DNA of 64,000 nt from Streptomyces sp. DH24 (GCF_029813775.1 NZ_JARVKW010000029.1:29911-93910); one strand, 5' to 3'; shown: positions 15,820-24,910, numbered from the stretch's first letter. The notes: generated by a model not told the origin, from the letters alone. A program made the numbers and translations.

Positions 15820-18800
15820 CTAGCGCAGTCGCTGACTGATGACCTTGGACACACCGTCGCCCTGCATGGAGACGCCGTACAGCGCGTCGGCGACCTCCAT
15901 CGTGCGCTTCTGGTGCGTGATCACGATCAGCTGCGAGGCCTCCTGCAGCTCCTGCATGATCCGGATCAGCCGCTGGAGGTTGGTGTCGTCGAGCGCGGCC
16001 TCGACCTCGTCCATGACGTAGAACGGACTGGGCCGCGCCTTGAAGATCGACACCAGCATGGCGACCGCCGTCAGCGACCGCTCGCCGCCGGACAGCAGCG
16101 ACAGCCGCTTGACCTTCTTGCCCGGCGGACGCGCCTCGACGTCCACGCCCGTGGTGAGCATGTTGTCGGGATCGGTCAGCACCAGGCGCCCCTCGCCGCC
16201 CGGGAAGAGCCGGGAGAAGACGCCCTCGAACTCGCGGGCGGTGTCCCGGAAGGCCTCGGTGAAGACCTGCTCGACGCGCTCGTCGACCTCCTTCACCACC
16301 TGCAACAGGTCGGCCCGCGTCTTCTTCAGGTCCTCCAGCTGCTCGCTGAGGAACTTGTGCCGTTCCTCCAGCGCCGCGAACTCCTCCAGCGCCAGCGGGT
16401 TCACCTTGCCGAGCTGCTGGTAGGCCCGCTCGGCGGCCTTCAGCCGCTTCTCCTGCTCGGCCCGTACGAAGGGCCTCGGCCGGTTGCGCGGATGCTCCGG
16501 GTCCTGGGGCAGTTCCTCGCCCTCGGCGGGGGGCGAGGGCGGCACCGGCTGGTGCGGGCCGTACTCCCCCACCAACCCGGCCGGTTCCACACCCAGTTCC
16601 TCCAGCGCCTTGGTCTCCAGCTGCTCGATCCGCAGCCGCTTCTCGGCGCCGAGTACCTCCCCGCGGTGGACCGAATCCGTCAACTTGTCGAGTTCCGCCT
16701 TGAGATCGCGTCCCGCCGCGCGCGCCTGACCGAGTTCCTGCTCGCGACGCGTCCTGGCGGCCTCGGCGGCGGTACGTTCCTGCTCGGCGCGGGCCAGGGA
16801 CACCTCGACGTGCGCGAGGAGCTGGCGGGCGCCGGACGCGACGGCCTCGGCGACGGCGGCCTCGTGACGCAGCCGGGCCCGCCGCTGCTCGGCACGCGCG
16901 CGTGCCTCACGTTCGACGCGGGCGGCCCGGTCGAGCGAGTCGGCCCGTCCCGCGAGCCCCTTCACCCGCTCCTCGTGGGTACGGACCTGGAGGCGGGCCT
17001 CCATCTCGGTCTGGCGGGCGTTGGCGCCGTCGGCGGCGAGCCGGTCGCGCGCGGAGGTGTCCGGTTCCTCCTCGATCGGCATCTCCTCGGCGACGGCGAG
17101 TCGCTCGGCGAGTTCCTCGGCGTCCTGGAGGGCCTTGTCCAGCGCCTCCTGCGCGCGTGCCGCGGCGGCCGTGGACCGCTCGGCCTCACCGGCCGCGCCC
17201 CGGGCCTGCCCGGCGAGCCGCCCGAGCTGCTGGGCGACGGACGACTTCTCACGGTCGGCGGCCCGGCGCCGCTCCCCCAGCTCCTCCACGCGCGCCCGGC
17301 ACTCCTGGCGCCGCTCGGCCGCCGCGTGCTGCGCCCCGGCCAGTTCCTCGCACCTGACCGCCAGCTCCTCCAGCTCGGCGGCGGCCTCGTCCACGGAGGC
17401 CTGCACCTCCAGCAGGCTCGGCGCCCCGGCGGACCCGCCGTGCGCGAAGTGCGCGCCGAGCAGATCGCCTTCGGCGGTCACCGCGGTCAGGTCGGGACGG
17501 GCGTAGACGAGGTCCTCGGCGTCCTCCAGGGTGCTCACGACGACGATGCCCCGCAGGAGACGGCGTACGGCGGGCATCAGGTCGGCGGGGCCGCGGACCA
17601 GGTCCGCCGCGGGAACCGCCGTATCGGGCCGGCGGTCGTCCGCGCCGCCCGGACCGGCCGCCGGGCCGGGGTCCTCCGGTGCTCCCGCCAGCAGCAGCGA
17701 CGCCCGTCCCGCGTCCTGCTTGCGCAGCAGCCGGATGGCGTCCGCCGCGGCGGACGGTGACGTCACCGCGAGCGCGTCCGCCGCCGCGCCGAAAGCCGCC
17801 GCCAGCGGGACCTCGTACCCGGGCGTCACCGTCAGCAGCTCCGCCGCCGGGCCGAGCAGGCCGGTGAGCCGGTCCCGGGCGCCGAGCAGGGCCCCGGTGC
17901 CGTCCTTGCGGCGCAGGCCCATGGCGAGGGCGTCGTGGCGGGCCTGGGTCGCGGCCCGTTTGCGTTCGGCGGCGGTGACGGCCTCGCGGGCGGCGGTGTG
18001 CGCGGCCTCCGCCTCGGCGAGCCGCGCCTTGGCGGCGTCGTGCCGCTCGGCGAGTTCCCGGTCGCCGGCGTCCAGGCCGTCGACCTCCGCCTGGAGTGCC
18101 TCGTACTCCTCCTGGGCGGCGGCGGCCCGCTCCTGGGCCTCGTCGCGGGCGGCGGCCAGCCGCTCGATCTCGGCCTGGGCGGCGGCCGCGCGGGACCGGG
18201 CGGCACCCACCTGACCCCGCAGCCGGGCCAGCCCTTCACGGCGGTCGGCGATGGCGCGGGCCACGTCCTTCAGCCGGCGTTCCTCGGCGGCCAGTTCGCG
18301 TTCCAGGTCGGCCCGGTGGGCGACGGTGTCCTCCAGGGCGCGCCGGGCCGCCTCCAGAGCCGCCTCCAGCTCGGCCTCCTGCTCGCGGACGCGGGCGGCC
18401 TCGCGCTCCATGTCCTCCGGGTCGCGGCCCCGCCGCTCCTCGGGCGGGGCGGAGGTGGCGCTCTTCACGCGCGCGTCGGCGAGCGAGATCGTGCCGCGCA
18501 CCCGCTCGGCGAGCTGGGACAGCTCGACCCAGGTCTGCTGGGCGCGCTGGAGGCGGGGCGTGAGCTGCCGCACCTCGTCCTCCAGCAGGGCCTCGCGCTG
18601 CTGGGCCTTCCTCAGCTCCTGCTCGGCGGCTTCCTTGCGCTCCTTGAGGGCGGCCTCGTCGGCGACCTCGGCGTTGAGCGCCTCCCGCAGCCGTACGAGG
18701 TCGTCGGCGAGGAGGCGCAGCCGGGCGTCGCGCAGGTCGGCCTGGATGACGGCGGCCCGCCGGGCGACGGCCGCCTGCCGTCCGAGCGGCTTGAGCTGGC

Positions 18801-19398
18801 GCCGCAACTCGTCCGTGAGGTCCTGCACGCGGGCGAGGTTGGCCTGCATCGCGTCCAGCTTCCGCAGCGCCTTCTCCTTGCGCTTGCGGTGCTTGAGGAC
18901 GCCGGCGGCCTCCTCGATGAAGGCGCGGCGGCCCATCGGGTCGGCGTGCAGGACGGAGTCGAGCTGGCCCTGGCCGACGATGACGTGCATCTCGCGGCCG
19001 ATGCCGGAGTCGGACAGCAGTTCCTGGATGTCGAGCAGGCGGCAGGTGTCGCCGTTGATCTGGTACTCGCTGCCGCCGTTTCGGAACATGATCCGCGTGA
19101 TGGTGACCTCGGCGTACTCGATGGGCAGCGCCCCGTCGGAGTTGTCGATGGTCAGCGACACCTCGGCCCGGCCGAGCGGCGGGCGGCCGGTGGTGCCGGC
19201 GAAGATGACGTCCTCCATCTTGCCGCCGCGCAGCGACTTGGCGCCCTGTTCGCCCATGACCCAGCTGAGCGCGTCCACCACGTTGGACTTGCCCGAGCCG
19301 TTCGGGCCGACGACGCACGTGATCCCCGGTTCGAACCGGAGCGTGGTCGCCGAGGCGAACGACTTGAACCCGCGGAGGGTCAGGGCCTTGAGGTGCAC
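15820..19398 (-). CDS. smc: Chromosome segregation ATPase SMC
   Basis: SMC dimers with ScpA/ScpB organise and compact chromosomes. The start chosen is the GTG giving V-H-L-K-A-L-T-L-R-G-F-K-S-F, the usual SMC N terminus, for 1192 residues; the ribosome-binding site is weak. Features: Walker A GPNGSGKSN (31-39), two long coiled coils (about 165-500 and 690-1000), a hinge around 510-680 containing AAAFGAAADALAV, the ABC signature LLSGGERSLTA (about 1103) and Walker B FYVMDEVEAALDD (about 1120). One CACGCGCGCGTG palindrome lies in the second coiled coil (16893-16904). Confidence 0.97.
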   Translation of the reverse strand: MHLKALTLRGFKSFASATTLRFEPGITCVVGPNGSGKSNVVDALSWVMGEQGAKSLRGGKMEDVIFAGTTGRPPLGRAEVSLTIDNSDGALPIEYAEVTITRIMFRNGGSEYQINGDTCRLLDIQELLSDSGIGREMHVIVGQGQLDSVLHADPMGRRAFIEEAAGVLKHRKRKEKALRKLDAMQANLARVQDLTDELRRQLKPLGRQAAVARRAAVIQADLRDARLRLLADDLVRLREALNAEVADEAALKERKEAAEQELRKAQQREALLEDEVRQLTPRLQRAQQTWVELSQLAERVRGTISLADARVKSATSAPPEERRGRDPEDMEREAARVREQEAELEAALEAARRALEDTVAHRADLERELAAEERRLKDVARAIADRREGLARLRGQVGAARSRAAAAQAEIERLAAARDEAQERAAAAQEEYEALQAEVDGLDAGDRELAERHDAAKARLAEAEAAHTAAREAVTAAERKRAATQARHDALAMGLRRKDGTGALLGARDRLTGLLGPAAELLTVTPGYEVPLAAAFGAAADALAVTSPSAAADAIRLLRKQDAGRASLLLAGAPEDPGPAAGPGGADDRRPDTAVPAADLVRGPADLMPAVRRLLRGIVVVSTLEDAEDLVYARPDLTAVTAEGDLLGAHFAHGGSAGAPSLLEVQASVDEAAAELEELAVRCEELAGAQHAAAERRQECRARVEELGERRRAADREKSSVAQQLGRLAGQARGAAGEAERSTAAAARAQEALDKALQDAEELAERLAVAEEMPIEEEPDTSARDRLAADGANARQTEMEARLQVRTHEERVKGLAGRADSLDRAARVEREARARAEQRRARLRHEAAVAEAVASGARQLLAHVEVSLARAEQERTAAEAARTRREQELGQARAAGRDLKAELDKLTDSVHRGEVLGAEKRLRIEQLETKALEELGVEPAGLVGEYGPHQPVPPSPPAEGEELPQDPEHPRNRPRPFVRAEQEKRLKAAERAYQQLGKVNPLALEEFAALEERHKFLSEQLEDLKKTRADLLQVVKEVDERVEQVFTEAFRDTAREFEGVFSRLFPGGEGRLVLTDPDNMLTTGVDVEARPPGKKVKRLSLLSGGERSLTAVAMLVSIFKARPSPFYVMDEVEAALDDTNLQRLIRIMQELQEASQLIVITHQKRTMEVADALYGVSMQGDGVSKVISQRLR

Positions 19399-19550
19399 GC
19401 CCGTGGACTTTACCCGCCGGGGTTGTCTCACTCCATGAACCCGCGGTTTCACCGGTGAACGCGCAGGGCACACCAGACGTTAAAGATGGTGAAAGGATGC
19501 GCGGGGGCAAGGAAGCCGTCGGGGCGTCGGAGCGGCCGGAGGCAAGAAAG

Positions 19551-19572
19551 AAGGGACGCCGAAGCGTCCCTT
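19551..19572 (-). terminator. UUCG-tetraloop terminator after the small coiled-coil gene
   Basis: The minus-strand RNA would fold AAGGGACGC-UUCG-GCGUCCCUU, a 9-bp stem capped by an extra-stable UUCG loop and followed by CUUUCUU. It lies 67 bases past the stop at 19640. Confidence 0.8.
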
Positions 19573-19639
19573 GCAACTCTGAGTTAGCGGTTTGACGGGC
19601 GGCCCGACCACTGCTGCGCTGTTGTGAGCGGTGCAGCGA

Positions 19640-19843
19640 TCAGGTCAGCGCAGGCTCCGCCTGGTGTGCGTCAACGCTCTCCATGATCCTGTCGTGAGAA
19701 GCGGCAGCCGTCAGTGCGTCGTTCTCGGCCTGGATCCGTACGAGCTCGGATTCGAGGTCCTGGACTCGCTGCTGCAGCCGTCGCATCTCGGCGAGGAGTC
19801 GCGGGTCGGAGCCGCCGACGTAACCGAGAAGCGCCTTTGCCAT
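19640..19843 (-). CDS. Small conserved coiled-coil protein of unknown function
   Basis: The ATG with GGAGGA upstream gives 67 residues beginning MAKALLGYVGGSDPRLLAEM. Residues about 15-45 (LLAEMRRLQQRVQDLESELV and on) have a heptad-like pattern of Leu/Val consistent with a coiled coil. No catalytic motif is visible. Similar short proteins are, from memory, widespread in actinobacteria, but I know no function. It has its own terminator (19551-19572) and a long upstream region containing the 16-bp element at 19997-20012, so it is probably monocistronic. Confidence 0.75.
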   Translation of the reverse strand: MAKALLGYVGGSDPRLLAEMRRLQQRVQDLESELVRIQAENDALTAAASHDRIMESVDAHQAEPALT

Positions 19844-20221
19844 GATGGATGGTCCTCCACAATGAGTGACCGACCGAAGCGGTGTGGGTCGTGAGGGATT
19901 CGCACCCGCGGTGCTTGGCACATGTGGACTTGTGGTGCCGTTCTTCCATGCCAAACAGCTGAGGTGCGCGGGGCTTTCAGCGTCTCACCAAAAAGTTTGA
20001 CGGTCAACACGATCACGCCCCGTATTGGCGGCAACCCAGTGGCGCGCGGCCGGAAACGGCGGCGCGGCGACTCCTGCGGGGCCCTCGGGGCGTGGCGATC
20101 ATCTTTGCGGGTGGAGCCTGCCACGACAAGCCCTTCTTGGCAACCACCAGCCATTTCTCTTCCGGGCGGGCTCCGGCGACGGGCTCGTTCGCCGCCGGGC
20201 GGGCCGGGCCGGGACCCGGGA
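19844..20221 (-). promoter_or_regulatory. 378-bp upstream region of the small coiled-coil gene
   Basis: No gene is visible. The region is less GC-rich near 19980-20030 and contains the element TCGTGTTGACCGTCAA (minus strand, 20012-19997), shared exactly with the lrp-like promoter region. Downstream of acyP I see no clear terminator. Confidence 0.5.
19997..20012 (-). promoter_or_regulatory. Shared 16-bp element containing the dyad TTGACCGTCAA
   Basis: Read on the minus strand this is TCGTGTTGACCGTCAA, identical to 39093-39108. The inner part TTGAC-C-GTCAA is a perfect odd palindrome, and TTGACC could double as a -35 hexamer. It lies 154-169 bases before the start of the 67-residue coiled-coil gene and points the same way. 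Confidence 0.55.
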
Positions 20222-20503
20222 TCAGCGGATGGCGAAGCCGTCGTAGCCGCCACGCGGTGTGTCCCAGATCTCGGTGACTCCGTCCACGCGGCCGGGCGTG
20301 TCGTCACCGCGGAGCCAGTCGAGCAGTGCCTCGCACCCCTTGCGCGGGCCCTCCGCGACCACCTGGACCCGTCCGTCCTGCAAATTGAGAGCAAAGCCAC
20401 TCAGACCTCCGAGCTCCAGAGCCTTGGCCCGCGTGAACCAGCGGAAACCCACGCCCTGGACGCGTCCGCGCACCCAGGCGACCAGCCGTGCATCGTCACT
20501 CAT
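20222..20503 (-). CDS. acyP: Acylphosphatase
   Basis: A 93-residue protein with the full acylphosphatase signature: RLVAWVRGRVQGVGFRWFTR near the N terminus, including the catalytic arginine of VQGVGFR, and the GxAxNxxDGxVxVxxEG segment (GFALNLQDGRVQVVAEG), whose Asn is the second catalytic residue. It hydrolyses acyl phosphates such as acetyl phosphate. It lies downstream of the divergently oriented CAP gene and stands alone. Confidence 0.95.
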   Translation of the reverse strand: MSDDARLVAWVRGRVQGVGFRWFTRAKALELGGLSGFALNLQDGRVQVVAEGPRKGCEALLDWLRGDDTPGRVDGVTEIWDTPRGGYDGFAIR

Positions 20504-20655
20504 GAGGGCAACCTAACCGGCCAATGTCTCTTGCGACACTTCCTCCCCGGGCGCCATGCGGTACCGTCCCCACCCAAACGAAACTCACTCGTTCGTGTGA
20601 GTTTCGTGATGATCATGAGGACGATGTCGACCGCGAGGACGAGGAAGGCCAGGAC

Positions 20656-21780
20656 ATGGGACGCCACCGACGCTCCGCCGCCGGCCGCGCCGCCACGGGC
20701 CGCGCCGCGGGGGGCACGCAGCAGGACGGCCACCAGGGACACCACGAGCCGGCGGACTCACGCCCGAGCGACGGCCCGGCCATGGGGATCGCCCCGTACC
20801 TGAACCCGGAGGCGTACGCCGAGACCTACGCGAAGTCCGAGGCGTTCCTCTACGCCACCGACGACGACCACACCCCGGCCTCCGGCACCCGCGCCTTCCC
20901 GGCCGAGGGCTTCGCGGGCGGCGGCCAGGGGCCCGACGGCGGCTCCGCGCGCGCCGGGGGGCACCGGCGCCGCAGGAAGCGGGCCGCACCGGTGCGCACC
21001 GGGCTGCTGGGCGTCTCGGCCGCCGTCGCGCTCGGCACGGTCGCGGTGGCCACCGGCGCGGTGCCGGGCCTGGACAACTACCGCATCGGCGGCGGCTCCG
21101 GAGCCGGCGACCGGGTGCAGGCCGCGGACTCGCCGACGAGCACGCCGAGCGAGCAGGGCGGCACGTCCGGCTCGGTCGAGGGCCGTGACGGCACGTCGCC
21201 GGGCCGTGGCACCGACCGTTCCGCGTCCCCGTCCGCGTCGACCTCCCCGTCGCCCTCCGCGTCCACGTCCTCGGCCGCGCCGACGACCGAGGCACCGTCG
21301 AAGAAGCCGAAGGCCACGCCGAGCGAGAAGCCGCAGCGGACGCCCACGCGTCAGGCCACGAAGGCACCGGTGCCCAGCACTCCGCCGGTCACGGTGTCCG
21401 AGGAGGCCGCGGCGGCCGCGCAGGTGCTCAAGCTCGTCAACGACGAGCGGGCGCAGGCCGGGTGCAGCCCCGTCGCCGCGAACAGCGCGCTGAGCGAGCT
21501 GGCCGCCGACTTCAGCGAGGACATGGCCGAGCGGAACTTCTTCGACCACACCGACCCCAGCGGCGCGACGCCGTGGGACCGGGCGGAGAAGGCCGGCATC
21601 ACCAACCTCGGCGGCGAGAACATAGCCCGCGGCCAGGCCGACGCCGCGGCCGTCATGGCGGCCTGGATGGACAGCCCGGGCCACCGCGCGAACATACTGA
21701 ACTGCGACTTCAAGACGCTGGGCGTGGGCGTGCACTTCGGCCAGGGCGGCCCGTGGTGGACGCAGAACTTCGGCTACTGA
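20656..21780 (+). CDS. Membrane-anchored CAP (SCP/PR-1, YkwD-like) domain protein
   Basis: The chosen ATG follows an AGGAAGG-type site and gives 374 residues. Order: a cytoplasmic basic and Gly/Asp-rich N terminus (1-115), one transmembrane helix (about 120-140, TGLLGVSAAVALGTVAVATG), a low-complexity Ser/Thr/Pro-rich extracellular linker (about 155-250), and a C-terminal CAP domain (about 255-374). The CAP domain has LVNDERAQAGCSPV, FFDHTDPSG, GENIARGQ and MDSPGHRANILN, covering the conserved His/Glu pocket. Such domains are widespread in secreted bacterial proteins; the substrate is unknown. A start further upstream is possible but less likely. Confidence 0.85.
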   Translation: MGRHRRSAAGRAATGRAAGGTQQDGHQGHHEPADSRPSDGPAMGIAPYLNPEAYAETYAKSEAFLYATDDDHTPASGTRAFPAEGFAGGGQGPDGGSARAGGHRRRRKRAAPVRTGLLGVSAAVALGTVAVATGAVPGLDNYRIGGGSGAGDRVQAADSPTSTPSEQGGTSGSVEGRDGTSPGRGTDRSASPSASTSPSPSASTSSAAPTTEAPSKKPKATPSEKPQRTPTRQATKAPVPSTPPVTVSEEAAAAAQVLKLVNDERAQAGCSPVAANSALSELAADFSEDMAERNFFDHTDPSGATPWDRAEKAGITNLGGENIARGQADAAAVMAAWMDSPGHRANILNCDFKTLGVGVHFGQGGPWWTQNFGY

Positions 21781-21877
21781 ACCGGCGGCCCGGACACTCT
21801 CCGGACCGGCGGGGCCGGCACTGTCTCCCGGTCAGCGCAGTCTGCCGGTTCGCGCTGTGGTCGCCTACGCTGGACGC

Positions 21878-22282
21878 ATGACGACCACGCAGGAGGAGCG
21901 CACGCCGGAGCAGAGCCTGCCGTACGACGTGTTCTCCAAGTGCTGCCCCTCGCGCGGCACGCTGGAGCACATCACGGGCCGCTGGGGCGCGCTCACCCTG
22001 GGCGCCCTGTCCGAGGGCTCCCTCCGGTTCAACGCGCTGCGCCGCCGGGTCGACGGGGTCAGCGAGAAGATGCTCTCCCAGACGCTGCACGCCCTGGAGC
22101 GCGACGGCCTGGTGCACCGCGAGGCGCAGCCGGTCAATCCGCCCCGCGTGGACTACGAGCTCACCCCGCTCGGCCGCGAGGTCGCCGCGCGCCTGCTGTC
22201 CCTCATCCACTTCCTGGAGGGCAGCATGGACGAGGTCCTGGCGTCCCGTGAGCGCTACGACGCGGCACGCGGCGGGCGCTGA
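21878..22282 (+). CDS. HxlR-family winged-helix transcriptional regulator
   Basis: A 134-residue HxlR/MarR-like regulator. It has two adjacent cysteines (22-23, KCCPSRGTLE) just before the winged helix, in the position of the single redox-sensing cysteine of several HxlR proteins, then ITGRWGALTLGALSEGSLRFNALRRRVDGVSEKMLSQTL, the family DNA-binding region. A TACGCT hexamer (21866-21871) ends six bases before the ATG, so the mRNA may be leaderless. The 3' end overlaps mutM by 28 bases in opposite orientation. The target is unknown. Confidence 0.85.
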   Translation: MTTTQEERTPEQSLPYDVFSKCCPSRGTLEHITGRWGALTLGALSEGSLRFNALRRRVDGVSEKMLSQTLHALERDGLVHREAQPVNPPRVDYELTPLGREVAARLLSLIHFLEGSMDEVLASRERYDAARGGR

Positions 22283-23124
22283 CACCTCGGGCAGAAGTAG
22301 CTGGACCGGTTCATCCACGGGCGCCGGCGCATCGGCGTACCGCACCGGCGGCACGGCTCGCCCTCGCGGCCGTAGGCGTCCAGCGACCGGTCGAAGTAGC
22401 CCGACTCGCCGTTGACGTTGACGTACAGGCTGTCGAAGCTGGTGCCGCCGACCGCGAGGGCCGCGTTCATCACGTCCCGGACATGGCCGAGGAGTTCCCG
22501 CGTCCGCGGACGGGTGAGGGTGGACGTGGGGCGCTCGTAGTGCAGGCGGGCGCGCCACAGCGCCTCGTCCGCGTAGATGTTGCCGACCCCGCTGATCAGG
22601 GACTGGTCGAGCAGGGCGCGTTTGATCGTGGACCGGCGGCGGCGCAGCGCCTGGTGGAACGCCTCGTCGTCGAAGAGCGGGTCCAGCGGGTCGCGGGCGA
22701 TGTGCCCGATGACGTCGGGCAGGCCCTCGGGCGTCGTCTCGTGCAGCGACAGGCCGCCGAAGGTGCGCTGGTCGACGAAGCGCAGCTCGGTGCCGCGGTC
22801 GTCGGCGAAGCGGACCCGGATGCGCAGGTGCTTCTCGTCGGGCGCCGACCCCGGCTGGACCAGCAGCTGGCCGCTCATGCCGAGGTGGGCGAGGATCGCC
22901 TGGCCGGTGACCCCGGTGCCCTCCAGCGGCAGCCACAGGTACTTGCCGCGCCTGCTGGGCATGCCGACGCGGTGGCCCTTGAGGCGGTGCGCGAAGTCCT
23001 CGGGGCCCGCGAGATGGCGGCGCACCGCGCGCGGGTGCAGGACCTCGGCCTCGGCGACGGTCCGGTGGGCGACCCACCGTTCGAGGCCGCGCCGGACGAC
23101 CTCCACCTCGGGCAACTCGGGCAT
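22255..23124 (-). CDS. mutM: Formamidopyrimidine-DNA glycosylase (Fpg/MutM)
   Basis: A base-excision repair enzyme that removes 8-oxoguanine and ring-opened purines. The 289-residue protein starts M-P-E-L-P-E-V-E; the mature N-terminal proline is the catalytic nucleophile and the following glutamate the acid. Further marks are the helix-two-turn-helix segment with GVGNIYADEALW and a C-terminal zinc finger (CRRCG...CPRCQ) with four cysteines. The gene lies downstream of rnc with a strong hairpin between them, and overlaps the HxlR gene 3' end. Confidence 0.96.
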   Translation of the reverse strand: MPELPEVEVVRRGLERWVAHRTVAEAEVLHPRAVRRHLAGPEDFAHRLKGHRVGMPSRRGKYLWLPLEGTGVTGQAILAHLGMSGQLLVQPGSAPDEKHLRIRVRFADDRGTELRFVDQRTFGGLSLHETTPEGLPDVIGHIARDPLDPLFDDEAFHQALRRRRSTIKRALLDQSLISGVGNIYADEALWRARLHYERPTSTLTRPRTRELLGHVRDVMNAALAVGGTSFDSLYVNVNGESGYFDRSLDAYGREGEPCRRCGTPMRRRPWMNRSSYFCPRCQRPPRAAS

Positions 23125-23167
23125 GGGCTCCCCCGTACGGCCGTGGGATGAGAGATGAAGAGATGAG

Positions 23168-23205
23168 CCGAGCGCCCGCCCCGGTCTGGCGGGGCGGGCG
23201 CTCGG
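23168..23205 (-). terminator. Terminator after rnc
   Basis: A perfect 15-bp stem (23168-23182 with 23191-23205) and an 8-base loop lie 14 bases past the rnc stop. It should end most yceD-rpmF-rnc transcripts and lies in front of mutM. Confidence 0.85.
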
Positions 23206-23218
23206 ATGCTGCTGTCGG

Positions 23219-24064
23219 TCAGGCGGAGGCCGACGGTGCGTCGGCGCTCTCCGGGGCCTCGGTCGGCTCCGGTTCGGCGGCGGCCTGAGCCGCTGCCTCG
23301 GTGAGCTCCGCGGCGGCGGCCTGGGCCGCTGCCTTGGCGCGCTCGTCCGCCGCGGCCCGGATGGACCGCCACGCGGACTCGGCGGCCTGCTGCTCCGCCT
23401 CCTTCTTGCTGCGGCCGGTGCCGGTGCCGTACGAGACGCCTCCGACGCGGGCAGCAGCAGTGAAGGTCTTCTCGTGGTCGGGGCCGGTCTCCGTGACCAG
23501 GTACTCGGGCACGCCGAGGCCTTCGGTCGCGGTGAGCTCCTGGAGACTGGTCTTCCAGTCCAGGCCGGCTCCCAGGTTCGAGGACTTCTCGATCAGCGGG
23601 TCGAACAGGCGGTGCACCAGCTCCGCCGCCGATTCCAGCCCCTGGTCGAGATAGACCGCGCCGATCACCGCTTCGAGGGTGTCGGCGAGGATGGACGCCT
23701 TGTCCCGGCCGCCCGTGCCCTCTTCACCGCGGCCCAGCCGGATGAAGGAGCCCAGGTCGAGGCCGCGACCGACCTCCGCCAGCGCACGCGAATTGACCAC
23801 CGCGGCCCGGAGCTTGGCCAGCTGGCCCTCGGGCAGGTCGGGGTGGGTGCGATACAGCGTGTCCGTGACCACGAGGCCGAGCACGGAGTCCCCGAGGAAC
23901 TCCAGCCGCTCGTTCGTGGGCAGACCGCCGTTCTCGTACGCGTACGAACGGTGGGTCAGTGCTCGCACCAGAAGGGCGGACTCGACCTGATAGCCGAGCC
24001 GCCCTTCCAGAAGCGTGTGGGACGAGGCCTGGTTGTCCGCCTGCTGCTTCTTGGGCGTGGACAC
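23219..24064 (-). CDS. rnc: Ribonuclease III
   Basis: RNase III cleaves double-stranded RNA in rRNA processing and mRNA decay; in Streptomyces the gene is also known as absB and affects antibiotic production. The GTG start giving MSTPKKQQADNQ follows GAGAGG and yields 281 residues. The catalytic domain has NERLEFLGDSVLG with the metal-binding acidic residues; a dsRNA-binding domain follows (about 180-250). The last 35 residues form an Ala/Glu-rich tail longer than in E. coli. It starts 19 bases after rpmF. Confidence 0.95.
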   Translation of the reverse strand: MSTPKKQQADNQASSHTLLEGRLGYQVESALLVRALTHRSYAYENGGLPTNERLEFLGDSVLGLVVTDTLYRTHPDLPEGQLAKLRAAVVNSRALAEVGRGLDLGSFIRLGRGEEGTGGRDKASILADTLEAVIGAVYLDQGLESAAELVHRLFDPLIEKSSNLGAGLDWKTSLQELTATEGLGVPEYLVTETGPDHEKTFTAAARVGGVSYGTGTGRSKKEAEQQAAESAWRSIRAAADERAKAAAQAAAAELTEAAAQAAAEPEPTEAPESADAPSASA

Positions 24065-24083
24065 AGTGCCTCTCACCAGCCGC

Positions 24084-24257
24084 TCAGACCTCGAGGACCT
24101 GGCGCTTGTTGTAGGTGCCGCACGACGGGCACGCGATGTGCTGCTGCTTCGGCTCGTGGCAGCGCTCGCACGCAACCAGGGTGGGGACCGCAGCCTTCCA
24201 CTGCGACCGGCGGTGGCGCGTGTTGCTGCGCGACATCTTCCGCTTCGGAACAGCCAC
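24084..24257 (-). CDS. rpmF: 50S ribosomal protein L32
   Basis: A 57-residue L32 starting at GTG (GGAGAA upstream) with the usual M-A-V-P-K-R-K-M-S-R-S-N-T-R-H-R-R. It carries a four-cysteine zinc motif (CERCH and CPSCG), so this is the zinc-binding (C+) form. It is placed between yceD (2 bases apart) and rnc, the conserved yceD-rpmF pairing. Confidence 0.97.
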   Translation of the reverse strand: MAVPKRKMSRSNTRHRRSQWKAAVPTLVACERCHEPKQQHIACPSCGTYNKRQVLEV

Positions 24258-24259
24258 GG

Positions 24260-24910
24260 CTACTTCTCCTGCTTCTCGTCGACGCCCGCTTCCGCATCGG
24301 CGCCGCTCATCTCGTCCTTCTCGCCGTCCTTCATGGTGCCGGCGAGTCCCTGCAATGCCGCCCAACGGATGTCGACGGCGTCATGGTGGTGGTCCGGGTC
24401 GTCCGCGAGGCGCACGCCGCACTCGGCGCACAGCCCCGGGCAGTCTTCCCGGCACACCGGCTGCATCGGCAGTGCGAGCACCACCGCATCGCGCAGCACG
24501 GGTTCGAGGTCGAACAGGCCGTCCTCGATGAAGAGCCTGTCCTCGTCTTCCTCGGCGTCGTCGGCCGGCTCCGCCTTGGGGCGGCCCCGGTCGTCGGCGT
24601 CAGGGTACGAGAACATCTCCTGGAAGTCCGCTTCGAGCTGCTGCCCGAGCGGCTCCAGACACCTTACGCACTCCCCCTCGGCCCGTGCACGGGCGGTGCC
24701 TGTGACGAGCACCCCTTCCATGACGGACTCCAGGCGGAGTTCGAGCTCCACCGGGGTGCCTTCCGGCACTCCGATGACGTCCTTCAGGCCGAGATCCCGG
24801 GGAGCGTCGACCGTGCGGGACAGGCGCTGCAGCGCGCCGGGCCGCCGACCCAGCTCGTGTGTGTCGAACACGAGGGGGTTGCGGTGGTCGAGGCGGGCGT
24901 TCAGAGCCAT
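24260..24910 (-). CDS. yceD: YceD family (DUF177) protein, probable 23S rRNA accumulation factor
   Basis: A 216-residue DUF177 protein. The family is nearly always encoded next to rpmF and has been linked to 23S rRNA accumulation in other bacteria and plants; no biochemical activity is assigned here. Visible marks are the early DHRNPLVFDTHELGRRPG, the central CVRCLEPL and the C-terminal cysteine cluster CREDCPGLCAECG. The tail is charged (Lys/Glu/Asp). The ATG has AGCAGGA immediately in front, close for a ribosome-binding site, so the start is moderately certain. Confidence 0.85.
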   Translation of the reverse strand: MALNARLDHRNPLVFDTHELGRRPGALQRLSRTVDAPRDLGLKDVIGVPEGTPVELELRLESVMEGVLVTGTARARAEGECVRCLEPLGQQLEADFQEMFSYPDADDRGRPKAEPADDAEEDEDRLFIEDGLFDLEPVLRDAVVLALPMQPVCREDCPGLCAECGVRLADDPDHHHDAVDIRWAALQGLAGTMKDGEKDEMSGADAEAGVDEKQEK

